From Rhizobacter sp. (lineage in GTDB: Bacteria > Pseudomonadota > Gammaproteobacteria > Burkholderiales > Burkholderiaceae_C): 64,000 nucleotides of DNA. The DNA lies in assembly GCA_019635355.1 (NCBI GenBank), contig JAHBZQ010000001.1, forward strand, positions 3,968,001 through 4,032,000, in the 5' to 3' direction. How positions within the stretch are numbered: position 1 is the first letter of the stretch; each line of letters opens with the position of its first letter. A program made the translations under genes and the position numbers. The notes under the pieces are model-generated. The model was not told the DNA's origin and did not search any database. It worked only from the letters and a program-made list of their open reading frames with translations. Shown in pieces: positions 1-8,482 of the stretch.

Positions 1-14
1 GCTTGGGGAGGTGG

Positions 15-93
15 CACCCACCGCTCAGGCTGAGGTATCGAAGCCCGGCACGGCCTGAGTAGGCCTTCGATACCTCAGGCTGAGCGGGTGGTG
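15..93. repeat. Long intergenic inverted repeat (REP-like hairpin)
   Basis: Two 29-base arms (15-43 and 65-93) are near-perfect reverse complements separated by 21 bases. They share the core CTTCGATACCTCAG and continue into CTGAGCGG. The few mismatches are near the middle and outer end. It lies directly after the lemA stop codon on the minus strand, so it could stabilise or end that transcript. There is no clear T-run, so calling it a terminator would be inference. The wording resembles REP-like intergenic palindromes that are common in betaproteobacteria. Confidence 0.7.
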
Positions 94-106
94 GCGTCCG
101 CCTTGA

Positions 107-700
107 CTACAGCTGCACCCGCACCGGCGCGCGCTCGGCGTCGCTGGTGGTGGCCTGCAGCATGGCCGCCTCGCGGAAGCCGAACATGCTGGCCATCAGG
201 TTGGTGGGGAACTGCTGCGCCGCGTTGTTGTAGTCGAGCGTGGCGTCGTTGAAGAGCTGGCGCGCGAAGCCGATCTTGTTTTCGGTGCTGGTGAGTTCTT
301 CGGCCAGCTCGCGCAGGCTCTGGTCGGCCTTGAGCTCGGGGTAGGCCTCCACCACGGCCATCAGCCGGCCCATCGCGCCCGTGAGGGCTTGTTCGGCGAC
401 GGCGAGGCTCGTCACCGCGCCGGCCGCGGCGGGGCGGGTGCGCGCCACGTCGGCGGCGGCCTTGGCCTGGTTGCGCGCGGCGGTCACGGCTTCCAGCGTT
501 TCGCGTTCGTGGGCGGCGTACTTGCGCGCCACTTCCACCAGGTTGGGGATCAGGTCGTAGCGGCGCTTCAACTGCACGTCGATCTGCGCGAACGAGTTGC
601 CGATCACGTTGCGCAGGCGCACGAGGCGGTTGTAGGCGCCGACGCCCCAGAAGACCAGGATGGCCAGGACGATCACGCTCACGATTTGCACAGTGGTCAT
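107..700 (-). CDS. lemA: LemA family protein
   Basis: Encodes 197 residues. An N-terminal membrane segment (about residues 3-22) is followed by a long helical domain holding the family hallmark RRYDLIPNLV at residues 46-55. LemA proteins are membrane-anchored helical-bundle proteins of unknown biochemical role, often encoded beside TPM-domain or HtpX-like genes. Any such partner would lie downstream, outside the window. The start at 700 is chosen because AAGGAGG sits about seven bases upstream; the longer open frame has no comparable site. It is transcribed divergently from the ArsR-type regulator and followed by a large hairpin. Confidence 0.9.
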   Translation of the reverse strand: MTTVQIVSVIVLAILVFWGVGAYNRLVRLRNVIGNSFAQIDVQLKRRYDLIPNLVEVARKYAAHERETLEAVTAARNQAKAAADVARTRPAAAGAVTSLAVAEQALTGAMGRLMAVVEAYPELKADQSLRELAEELTSTENKIGFARQLFNDATLDYNNAAQQFPTNLMASMFGFREAAMLQATTSDAERAPVRVQL

Positions 701-801
701 GTAAATCCCTCCTTGGGTGCGAGCGGACTCTACGACATGGCCTCGACGATTCGACCGGCGCCGAAGCATTTGGTGACGCGGCCGAGGCATCATCTGTGGA
801 A

Positions 802-1542
802 ATGAGCGCACCCGAGCCCCGCTTCGCCCGCATCGCGTCGACCATCGGCGACCCCACGCGCGCCCGCATGCTGTCGGCGCTGATGGGTGGCGGCTTTCTC
901 GCCGCGGGCGAGCTGGCGCAGGCGGCGGGGGTGACGGCGCAGACCGCGAGCAGCCACATCGCCAAGCTGGTGGACAGCGAACTCGTGGTGGTGCGCGTGC
1001 AAGGCCGGCACCGCTACTTCCGCCTCGCCGATGCCGACATCGCGCATGCGCTCGAGGCCCTGTCGCTGGTGGCCGAGCGCAGCAGCGTGGCCGACAAGTG
1101 GGAGCGCGAGCCCTACAAGCGGCTGAAGGCGGCGCGCACCTGCTACGGGCACCTCGCGGGTGAGCTCGGCGTGCAGCTCTTCGAGGGCCTGCTGGCGCGC
1201 GGCACGCTGGTGCCGGCCGATGGGCAGTTCGTGTTGAGCGAGTCCGGGCGTGCCGAGATGGCCGCGCTCGGTGTCACGCTGCCCACAGGCCGGCGCTTCG
1301 CGTATGCCTGTCTCGACTGGTCGGAGCGCCGCGATCACCTCGCCGGCAGTTTCGCGGTCGCCTTGCTCGACCACGCGCTCGAACGCGGCTGGCTGCGCCG
1401 CGCCCCGGACTCGCGCGCCCTCTCGCTCACCCCGTCGGGCGCGAAGGCGCTGTCACCGTGGCTCGATCAGCGCAAGTCCATGCGGTCGGTGGCGTCGAAG
1501 GCCGTGGGCGGCTCGGGGTTGCGCGAGCGCCAGGCCTTGTAG
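802..1542 (+). CDS. ArsR-type winged-helix transcriptional regulator
   Basis: A 246-residue protein. Residues about 8-90 form a winged helix-turn-helix of the ArsR/SmtB type, with IGDPTRARML, a recognition helix around TAQTASSHIAKL, and a wing near VVRVQGRHRYFRL. The C-terminal 150 residues are an extension of unknown function, not a typical metal-binding ArsR tail, and no CxC metal site is visible. A GTG two codons upstream is an alternative start. The last 76 bases overlap the convergent queC 3' end. The target is unknown; divergence from lemA makes that gene a candidate. Confidence 0.8.
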   Translation: MSAPEPRFARIASTIGDPTRARMLSALMGGGFLAAGELAQAAGVTAQTASSHIAKLVDSELVVVRVQGRHRYFRLADADIAHALEALSLVAERSSVADKWEREPYKRLKAARTCYGHLAGELGVQLFEGLLARGTLVPADGQFVLSESGRAEMAALGVTLPTGRRFAYACLDWSERRDHLAGSFAVALLDHALERGWLRRAPDSRALSLTPSGAKALSPWLDQRKSMRSVASKAVGGSGLRERQAL

Positions 1543-2219
1543 CCGCGCATGCGAAGCGCGCACGCCGGGCAGTGGCCGCAGCCGTAGCCCCACTCGTGAC
1601 GCTGCGTGCGGTCGCCGAGGTAGCAGGTGTGGGTGTGTTCGACGATGAGGCGGATGAGCGCCTCGCCGCCGAGCGTGGCCGCGAGTTCCCAGGTCTGCGC
1701 CTTGTCGAGCCACATCAGCGGCGTCTCGATGCCCATGGGCGTGTCGAGCCCGAGGCTCAGCGCCACCTGCAGCGCCTTGAGTGTGTTGTCGCGGCAGTCG
1801 GGGTAGCCGGAATAGTCGGTCTCGCACATGCCGCCCACCATCACGTCGAGCTCGCGGCGGTAGGCCACGGCGGCGGCGAAGTTGAAGAAGATGAGGTTGC
1901 GGCCGGGCACGAAGGTGTTGGGCAGGCCGGTCGAGGTCATCTCGATCGCACGTTGCTGGGTGAGCGCCGTGTCCGACAGCTGGCCCAGCAGCGAGAGGTC
2001 GACCAGGTGGTCGTCGCCCAGCCGGCCGCCCCAGCTCGGGAAGTTGGCGTAGAGCTGCGAGCGCACCGCGAGCCGGCATTCGAGCTCGATGCCGTGGCGC
2101 TGGTCGTAGTCGAAGCCGATGGTCTCGACGTAGTGGAAGTTGGACAGCGCCCACGCGAGGCAGACGGTGGAGTCTTGTCCACCCGAGAAGAGAACGAGGG
2201 CGCGGCGGGGCTTGGTCAT
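1467..2219 (-). CDS. queC: 7-cyano-7-deazaguanine synthase QueC
   Basis: A 250-residue ATP-dependent enzyme converting 7-carboxy-7-deazaguanine and ammonia to preQ0 in queuosine synthesis. The PP-loop motif SGGQDS is at residues 12-17, and the C-terminal zinc-binding cysteine cluster (CGHCPAC, about residues 214-220, with an earlier Cys near 198) is intact. Length matches the family. No queD, queE or queF is nearby, so the pathway is scattered. Its 3' end overlaps the convergent ArsR gene by 76 bases. Confidence 0.95.
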   Translation of the reverse strand: MTKPRRALVLFSGGQDSTVCLAWALSNFHYVETIGFDYDQRHGIELECRLAVRSQLYANFPSWGGRLGDDHLVDLSLLGQLSDTALTQQRAIEMTSTGLPNTFVPGRNLIFFNFAAAVAYRRELDVMVGGMCETDYSGYPDCRDNTLKALQVALSLGLDTPMGIETPLMWLDKAQTWELAATLGGEALIRLIVEHTHTCYLGDRTQRHEWGYGCGHCPACALRMRGYKAWRSRNPEPPTAFDATDRMDLR

Positions 2220-2268
2220 CGGGTGATGGTAGCGAGGCGCCTGGCGCGCGGTGCGATGATTTCGCCTC

Positions 2269-3075
2269 ATGGCCTCCCCCGATTCGGTGTTCGACCAGGT
2301 GCTGCCGCTGCTGGCCGAGGCCAGCGAGCGCGCCGTGATGCCGCGCTTTCGCCAGCTGCGCGAAGGCGACGTGATCGAGAAGGCGAAAGACGAGCTCGTC
2401 ACCGTGGCCGACCGCGAAGCCGAAACCATCATCGAGCACGGCCTGCTCGCGCTGTGGCCCGGTTCGCGCGTGGTCGGCGAAGAGGCCTGCGCGGCCAATC
2501 CGGCGCTGCTGCAGGGGCTGGACCGCGGCATGGTGTGGCTCGTCGATCCGCTGGATGGCACGGCCAACTTCGTGGCGGGCCGGCCGGTGTTTGCGGTCAT
2601 GGCCTCGCTCGTGATCGACGGCGAGGCCATCGGCGCCTGGGTGCTGAACCCGGTGTCGGGCGAGCGCTGGCGGGCGCAGCGTGGCAGCGGCTGCTTCTGC
2701 AACGGGCAGCGCATGCGGGTGCCGGATCGCAGCGTGCCGCTGCACGAGGCGCGGGGTGCGGTGCTCACGAGATTCCTGCCGGCGGCGCTGAAGCAGCAGG
2801 TCGAGGCCAAGCTCGGGCGCATTGGCCAGGCGCTGCCGGGTGCGCGCTGTGCCGGCGTCGAATACCCGGCCATCGTCACCGGCCAGCAGCAGTTCGCGAT
2901 GTTCTACCGCACGCTGCCCTGGGACCACGTGCCCGGCACCCTGCTGCTGCAGGAGGCTGGGGGCCATGTGGGGCGCTACGACGGCAGTGCGTACCGCGCG
3001 GGCGACGAGGCCGTGGGCCTGCTCTCGGCGGTGGACGAGCCGCTGTGGCGCGCCCTGAGGGCCGCGCTGCTCTGA
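2269..3075 (+). CDS. Inositol monophosphatase family protein
   Basis: A 268-residue Mg2+-dependent phosphatase of the IMPase/FBPase superfamily. Metal-binding motifs are in order: GEE at 70-72, DPLDGT at 93-98, and a C-terminal WDHVPG near residue 220. The substrate cannot be read from sequence; inositol phosphate, histidinol phosphate and 3'-phosphoadenosine 5'-phosphate enzymes share this fold. It is divergent from queC (50-bp gap) and convergent with proA, whose stop codon is one base away. No signal peptide, so cytoplasmic. Confidence 0.9.
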   Translation: MASPDSVFDQVLPLLAEASERAVMPRFRQLREGDVIEKAKDELVTVADREAETIIEHGLLALWPGSRVVGEEACAANPALLQGLDRGMVWLVDPLDGTANFVAGRPVFAVMASLVIDGEAIGAWVLNPVSGERWRAQRGSGCFCNGQRMRVPDRSVPLHEARGAVLTRFLPAALKQQVEAKLGRIGQALPGARCAGVEYPAIVTGQQQFAMFYRTLPWDHVPGTLLLQEAGGHVGRYDGSAYRAGDEAVGLLSAVDEPLWRALRAALL

Positions 3076-3076
3076 C

Positions 3077-4357
3077 TCAGGTGCGCACTTCGCCCTGGCC
3101 GAGCACCACCCACTTCATCGAGGTGAGGCCTTCCAGGCCCACCGGGCCGCGCGCGTGGAACTTGTCGGTGCTGATGCCGATCTCGGCACCCAGCCCGTAT
3201 TCGAAGCCATCGGCGAACCGGGTGCTCGCGTTGACCATCACGCTCGCCGAATCGACCTCGCGCAGGAAGCGCATCGCGTTCGGGTGGTTCGTCGTGAGGA
3301 TGGCGTCGGTGTGGTGCGAGCCGTAGCGGTTGATGTGGGCGATGGCCTCGTCCACGCTCTTCACCACCTTGGCGCTGATGATGGGGGCGAGGTACTCCTC
3401 GCTCCAGTCCTGCTCGGTGGCCTCGGCGAGCTTGACTTGCGGCACGTCTTTCAAGAGCGCGAGCACAGTGGCGTCACCGCGCACCTCCACGCCCTTGGCG
3501 GCGAACACCGCGCCGATCTTCGGCAGGAACTTGGCAGCCACGGCTTCATGCACCAGCAGCGACTCGGCCGCATTGCAGGGGCTGTACTTCTGCGTCTTCG
3601 CGTTGTCGGTGACCTTGAGCGCGAGCTCGAGGTCGACCTCGGCGTCGACGTACACGTGGCAGTTGCCGTCGAGGTGCTTGATCACCGGCACCCGCGCCTC
3701 GCGGCTGATGCGCTCGATGAGCCCCTTGCCGCCGCGCGGGATGATCACGTCGACCGACTCCGGTGACGCGATGAGAAAGCCCACGGCCGCGCGGTCGGTG
3801 GTCTGCACCAGTTGCACCGCGTCGACCGGCAGCCCGGCTTCGGTGAGCGCGGCCTGCACCAGCTTCCACAGCGCGAGGTTGGAATGGATGGCCTCCGAGC
3901 CGCCCCGCAGGATGCAGGCGTTGCCGCTCTTGATGGCGAGCGACGCGGCTTCGATGGTCACGTTGGGCCGGCTCTCGTAGATCATGCCGAAGACCCCCAG
4001 CGGCACACGCATCTGACCCACGCTGATGCCGCTCGGGCGGCGCTTCACGCCGGTGATTTCGCCCACCGGGTCGGGCATGGCGGCGATCTGCTCGCAGCCT
4101 TCGGCCACGGTGGCGATCACCTTCTCGGTGAGGCGCAGGCGGTCGACCATCGGGGCGGCCAGGCCCGCAGCCTCGGCCGCGGCGATGTCTTTCTGGTTCG
4201 CATCGGCCAGCGGCGCGGCGCTCTCGCGCAGGCGACGCGCCAGGGCGGTGAGGGCGTGGTTCTTCGCGCGTGTGGAAGCCGCGGCCATGAGCGTGCTGGC
4301 CGCGCGTGCGGCCGTGCCCATGCGGGCGACGGTGGCCTGGAGATCGGTGGAGGTCAT
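3077..4357 (-). CDS. proA: Gamma-glutamyl phosphate reductase ProA
   Basis: A 426-residue NADPH-dependent enzyme that reduces gamma-glutamyl phosphate to glutamate semialdehyde in proline synthesis. It has the aldehyde-dehydrogenase-like architecture with the catalytic-cysteine segment KYSPCNAAESLL and the family segment YESRPNVTIEAA. The start at 4357 gives the usual N terminus; an ATG three codons upstream is possible. ProB, its usual partner, is not in the window. The ORF is complete. Confidence 0.95.
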   Translation of the reverse strand: MTSTDLQATVARMGTAARAASTLMAAASTRAKNHALTALARRLRESAAPLADANQKDIAAAEAAGLAAPMVDRLRLTEKVIATVAEGCEQIAAMPDPVGEITGVKRRPSGISVGQMRVPLGVFGMIYESRPNVTIEAASLAIKSGNACILRGGSEAIHSNLALWKLVQAALTEAGLPVDAVQLVQTTDRAAVGFLIASPESVDVIIPRGGKGLIERISREARVPVIKHLDGNCHVYVDAEVDLELALKVTDNAKTQKYSPCNAAESLLVHEAVAAKFLPKIGAVFAAKGVEVRGDATVLALLKDVPQVKLAEATEQDWSEEYLAPIISAKVVKSVDEAIAHINRYGSHHTDAILTTNHPNAMRFLREVDSASVMVNASTRFADGFEYGLGAEIGISTDKFHARGPVGLEGLTSMKWVVLGQGEVRT

Positions 4358-4576
4358 GCCCGGCATTTTTGCAGGTTTGCCCGGCGGGCCGCCGGTGTGT
4401 CGCAGGGTGACGGGTGCCACCCCAAAAGCTGCTTTTGCCGCACTGCTTATGGCCGCACCGGGCGGGTGAATGTGCGAGTTGTGGCACGAAACGCAGGGCC
4501 GCAGAGCGCACGAATCGCTTCAGTCGATCGGCACCGAGGCCGAAATGACCGACATGTCCCATTTGAGGTTTGTTGC

Positions 4577-5767
4577 ATGAATCAGTTTTCTGTGCGGCCA
4601 CTCGCGGCTGCGATCAGCCTTGCCCTCTGCGCCGGTGCGGCGTTGGCGGAACCCACCTACAAGCTGAGCGGCTTCGGCACGCTGGCCGCCGTGCATTCCG
4701 ACCTGGACACGGCCGACTTCACCGGCAGCGTGTTCCACCCCAACGGCGCCGGCGCCACCCGCTCGACCACGGGCAACCCCGACAGCAAGCTCGGCGTGCA
4801 GGTCAATGCCTCGTTCAACAGCCAGTGGTCCGCCGTGGCGCAGGTCATCTCGCAGTACCAGCACGACGCCTCGTACTGGCCGCAGCTCGAATGGGGCAAC
4901 GTCACCTACAAGCCCACCGATTCGCTGAACCTGCGTGTGGGCCGCATCGCGCTGCCGGCCTACCTGATGTCGGAATCGCGCCTCGTCGGTTACGCCCACG
5001 CCTGGGCCCGCCCGCCGCAGGACGTCTACGGCGTGCTGCCCCTGACCAGCAACGACGGTGTCGACGCGACCTACCGCTCGAAGATCGGCTCGGCGTCGAA
5101 CACGGTGCAGGCCTACTACGGCACCAACGAAGTGAAGATCTCCGGCGGTGGCACCGCGAAGGCGAAGAAGAGCTGGGGCATCAACGACACGGTGGAGCTC
5201 GGCTCGCTGACGCTGCGCGCGTCCTACACCTACCTCAAGGAAGACCTGCAGATCGACAGCTTTGCGCCGCTCTACGCCGGCATGGCCTTCTTCGGCGAAA
5301 CCGACATGCTGGAGAAGTACAACACCCGCGACATGAGCACTTCGGCCGTGTCGCTGGGCGCGCAATATGACCCGGGCGACTGGTTCGTCATGGGCGAATT
5401 CGTGTCCTACCGCGGCGACAGCATCCTGTCCGACAGCCGCTCCTGGTACGTGGCCGGCGGCTACCGCTTCGGCAAGTTCACGCCCTACCTCATCCACTCG
5501 CAGGTGAAGGCGCTGATCAAGGACGAAACCGAAGGCGGTTTCATGAACGGCGGCATCAACACCCTGCTGTACCAGGTCACCCCGACGCAGAAGACGACCG
5601 CCCTGGGCGTGCGCTACGACGTCTACAAGAACACCGCCCTCAAGCTGCAGTACGACCGCATCGAGACGGGTTCGCGTTCCAACGGCCGCCTGAAGCCGCC
5701 CTCGGGCACCACGCCCACCGGCCTCGATGCCAACGTCGTGACGCTCGGCGTCGACTTCGTGTTCTGA
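4577..5767 (+). CDS. Porin-like outer-membrane beta-barrel protein
   Basis: A 396-residue secreted protein. A signal peptide (residues 1-24, cleavage after ALA) is followed by alternating amphipathic strands rich in aromatic residues. It ends in VDFVF, the terminal Phe expected by the outer-membrane assembly machinery. It is probably a porin or channel, but the substrate is unknown and it is not a typical Gram-negative porin of the OmpC type by eye. It sits 10 bp before a small periplasmic binding-protein-like gene and then a chemoreceptor. The 219-bp gap upstream, shared with divergent proA, shows no convincing promoter. Confidence 0.75.
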   Translation: MNQFSVRPLAAAISLALCAGAALAEPTYKLSGFGTLAAVHSDLDTADFTGSVFHPNGAGATRSTTGNPDSKLGVQVNASFNSQWSAVAQVISQYQHDASYWPQLEWGNVTYKPTDSLNLRVGRIALPAYLMSESRLVGYAHAWARPPQDVYGVLPLTSNDGVDATYRSKIGSASNTVQAYYGTNEVKISGGGTAKAKKSWGINDTVELGSLTLRASYTYLKEDLQIDSFAPLYAGMAFFGETDMLEKYNTRDMSTSAVSLGAQYDPGDWFVMGEFVSYRGDSILSDSRSWYVAGGYRFGKFTPYLIHSQVKALIKDETEGGFMNGGINTLLYQVTPTQKTTALGVRYDVYKNTALKLQYDRIETGSRSNGRLKPPSGTTPTGLDANVVTLGVDFVF

Positions 5768-5777
5768 GGGGGCGACG

Positions 5778-6185
5778 ATGAAGAGCAGCAAATCGTTCGT
5801 CGTGGCCGCCATCGCCGTGGCGGGCCTCATCGGCAGCGCCACCGCCGCCGACCTCGTGGTGATCGGTCACCCTTCGGCCGCCGCCATGAGCAAGGACCAG
5901 GTCGCCGACACCTTCCTCGGCAAGAACCCGAGCGTGTCGGTGGTCGACCTGCCGGAGTCATCGCCCATCCGCGCCGACTTCTACAAGCAGGCCACCGGCC
6001 GCGATGCCGCGCAGGTCAAGGCCACGTGGTCACGCCTGGTGTTCTCGGGCAAGGTGCAGCCGCCCAAGGAAGCGGCCGATGCCGCCGCCGTCAAGAAGGC
6101 CGTGGCCGCCGACCCGAAGGCGGTGGGCTACATCGAGAAATCGGCCGTTGACGGCACGGTGAAGGTCATCTCCACGCTCAACTGA
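5778..6185 (+). CDS. Small periplasmic phosphate-binding-protein-like (PBP-like domain) protein
   Basis: A 135-residue exported protein with a signal peptide (1-23, cleavage after ATA). The body matches the PBP-like domain family, annotated as phosphate ABC substrate-binding proteins: an early DLVVIGHPS strand, DQVADTFLGK, and a late KAVGYIEKSAVDGTVKV segment. It is far shorter than PstS (about 340 residues) and appears to carry one lobe only, so transport of phosphate is doubtful. No ABC permease or ATPase is adjacent. Its place between a porin and a chemoreceptor suggests a sensory or envelope role (inference). Confidence 0.75.
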   Translation: MKSSKSFVVAAIAVAGLIGSATAADLVVIGHPSAAAMSKDQVADTFLGKNPSVSVVDLPESSPIRADFYKQATGRDAAQVKATWSRLVFSGKVQPPKEAADAAAVKKAVAADPKAVGYIEKSAVDGTVKVISTLN

Positions 6186-6263
6186 GCCTCGCGCCGTGCC
6201 GATATGGTGGGTGAGCCGCCTCGATGGAGGGCCGGCTCGCCCGCAGCCCCGACAGGAAAAGTC

Positions 6264-7778
6264 ATGAAGTTCCGTACCAAGATCTGGAGCCTTCCAGCCA
6301 GCGCCGCGCTGGTGCTCATCGTCGGCGTGATCATCAGCGCCGCCATCGGTGCCCGCCTGTCGGCCGGCATCACCACGCTGCGCAGCATCGACGACCCTTT
6401 CCTTGCGCGTGTCACGCAGGTCGACCGCGTCACCGAAAACGTGCGCCTCACCGTGCAGACCGCCACCGCCGAAGGCGATGCCGAGCGCTTGAAGGACGTG
6501 CAGGAACTTGTGAAGGGCGGCCATGCCGCGCTCGACGCGATGGCGTCGCTCGCCGGCAAGGACGACGAAGCGCGCGACCTTCGCGCGGCCTTCGACGCCT
6601 ACCAGACGGCTGCGGCGGCCGCGGCCAAGGGCATGATCGACAAGAACCCCGATGCGATGGCGTCGGTGCAGAAGATGCAAGCCGCGCAGAAGGCCCTCGA
6701 CCAGGTGCTCGCGGGTGCCAAGGAAGCGGCCCGCGCGAAGGTCGATGCGCAGTACGAAGCGGCCTCGGCCGGCGTGCGGCTGAGCCTCATCGCCACCGTG
6801 CTGACGGGGCTGGTGGTGCTGCTCGCGCTCGGCGTGGCCTCGTGGGTGATCGTGAGCTCGGTCTGGAAGGACCTGGGCGAAGAGCCGGCGCAGCTGCGCG
6901 TGTCGGTGCGCCGCATTGCCTCGGGCGACCTCGACGTGACCGCGGTGCCGGGTGCGCACCCCGAATCGCTGCAGGCCGCGCTCGGCGAGATGACGAACGG
7001 CCTGCGCGAGATGGTCTCGCAGATCCGCATCACCAGCGACTCGATCGCCACTGCCTCCAACGAGATCGCCACCGGCAACCTCGACCTCAGCCAGCGCACC
7101 GAGCGCACTGCGTCCAACCTGCAGCAGGCCGCCAGCTCGATGGAGCAGCTCACCGGCTCGGTGCGCCACACCGCCGACAGCGCCCACGGCGCCAACGAGC
7201 TGGCCAGCTCGGCCTCGGGCGTGGCCGCCAAGGGTGGCGAGGTGGTGGGCCAGGTCGTGCAGGTGATGGAACAGATCAGCGCCAGCTCGAAGAAGATCGC
7301 CGACATCATCGGCGTGATCGACGGCATCTCGTTCCAGACCAACATCCTCGCGCTCAACGCCGCGGTGGAAGCGGCGCGGGCCGGCGAGCAGGGCCGCGGC
7401 TTCGCGGTGGTGGCGGGCGAAGTGCGCTCGCTGGCCCAGCGCAGCGCGCAGGCGGCCCGTGAGATCAAGGGCCTGATCGGCGAGAGCGTGGACCGTGTCG
7501 AATCGGGCTCGCGCCTGGTGCAGGACGCCGGCGCCACGATGAACGAGATCGTCGGCTCGGTGAAGCGCGTGACCGACATCATCGGCGAGATCACCGCCGC
7601 GTCGAATGCGCAGAGCAGCGACATCGGCCAGGTCAACGGCACCGTGGCCCAGCTCGACCAGATGACGCAGCAGAACGCGGCACTGGTGGAACAGTCGTCG
7701 GCCGCGGCCGAGAGCCTGCGCGAACAGGCCGGCCTGCTGGCCCAGGCGGTGGCCCGCTTCCGCGTCGCCCGCGCCTGA
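6264..7778 (+). CDS. Methyl-accepting chemotaxis protein
   Basis: A 504-residue chemoreceptor. TM1 is about residues 8-30, a helical periplasmic sensor spans about 30-170, TM2 is about 172-196, followed by a HAMP domain and the cytoplasmic signalling hairpin. The tip FQTNILALNAAVEAARAGEQ (from about residue 355) is canonical. There is no C-terminal NWETF-type CheR tether. The sensor looks like a four-helix bundle, ligand unknown. It follows the porin and PBP-like genes on the same strand with a 78-bp gap, so it may share their transcript. Confidence 0.9.
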   Translation: MKFRTKIWSLPASAALVLIVGVIISAAIGARLSAGITTLRSIDDPFLARVTQVDRVTENVRLTVQTATAEGDAERLKDVQELVKGGHAALDAMASLAGKDDEARDLRAAFDAYQTAAAAAAKGMIDKNPDAMASVQKMQAAQKALDQVLAGAKEAARAKVDAQYEAASAGVRLSLIATVLTGLVVLLALGVASWVIVSSVWKDLGEEPAQLRVSVRRIASGDLDVTAVPGAHPESLQAALGEMTNGLREMVSQIRITSDSIATASNEIATGNLDLSQRTERTASNLQQAASSMEQLTGSVRHTADSAHGANELASSASGVAAKGGEVVGQVVQVMEQISASSKKIADIIGVIDGISFQTNILALNAAVEAARAGEQGRGFAVVAGEVRSLAQRSAQAAREIKGLIGESVDRVESGSRLVQDAGATMNEIVGSVKRVTDIIGEITAASNAQSSDIGQVNGTVAQLDQMTQQNAALVEQSSAAAESLREQAGLLAQAVARFRVARA

Positions 7779-7796
7779 CGCGCCGCCTCGCGGCCT

Positions 7797-8369
7797 TCAG
7801 GGCTGCCGGATCGCTTCGACCTGGATCACCAGGGTCACCGTGTCGCCGATGAAGGGCAGGCCGTCGGTCATGCCGAAGTCGCTGCGGCGCAGGGTGGCGC
7901 TGAGGTCGGCGCCGCAGACCTCGCGCTGCAGCAGTGGGTGCGGGTAGCAGCGAAGCGCCGGGGCGCGCAGGCTGAGTGGGAGCGACACACCGCGCAGGGT
8001 GAATTCGCCGCGCACGTCCAGCGGGGCATCGCGCTGCCAGCGCCACTGCTTCGCCACGAAATACGCGACCGGGTGGTCCTCGCTCGCCAGGTAGCTGCGG
8101 CGCAGCACGCCGTCGAGCGGTGGCACGCCGGTGTTGACCGACGCGGTGCGCACCGCGATCGACACCTCGCCGGTGCCCGACGCGGCGTCGAGTTCGAGGC
8201 TGCCGCTCACGTCGTCGAAGCGGCCTCGGGTGGTCGAGGTGCCGAAGTGCATCACCTCCCAATGCACCCGGGTGTGGGCCGCGTCGAGCAGGTACGCGAC
8301 GGCCTGTGCGTGGGCCGTGGTCGCATGCCCCGAGAGCAGGCACCCACCCACGAGCAATGCTTTGCGCAT
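7797..8369 (-). CDS. YceI family protein (paralog A)
   Basis: A 190-residue exported protein of the YceI lipocalin-like family, which binds isoprenoid-type lipids in characterised members. A signal peptide is at the N terminus (cleavage near AHA). Family segments are HFGTSTTRGRF, TASVNTGVPPLDG and IQVEAIRQP. A Cys pair in RCYPHPLLQREVCG is shared with paralog B at 10280-10843. The start at 8369 gives a clean signal peptide; the open frame extends further upstream. It converges on the chemoreceptor gene and is divergent from the hybrid kinase. Confidence 0.85.
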   Translation of the reverse strand: MRKALLVGGCLLSGHATTAHAQAVAYLLDAAHTRVHWEVMHFGTSTTRGRFDDVSGSLELDAASGTGEVSIAVRTASVNTGVPPLDGVLRRSYLASEDHPVAYFVAKQWRWQRDAPLDVRGEFTLRGVSLPLSLRAPALRCYPHPLLQREVCGADLSATLRRSDFGMTDGLPFIGDTVTLVIQVEAIRQP

Positions 8370-8482
8370 GGTGGTGCAAAAACAGCGTGCAAACGTGATC
8401 AAAGGCAGGTGCTCAAAACAGACGGTCTCGGGATAATGCGCCAATCTGAACAGAGGGTCATGGGCAGGTGAGGGGGCGGGGG

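Noticed and set aside
1937..2182. Short antisense reading frame in queC
   Set aside because: It mirrors the high-GC codon bias of queC on another frame and has no family match or ribosome site. Treated as a shadow.
4358..4576. Possible sigma-54 promoter before the porin gene
   Set aside because: TGGCAC occurs at about 4482, but the downstream -12 element TTGC is not present at the right spacing.
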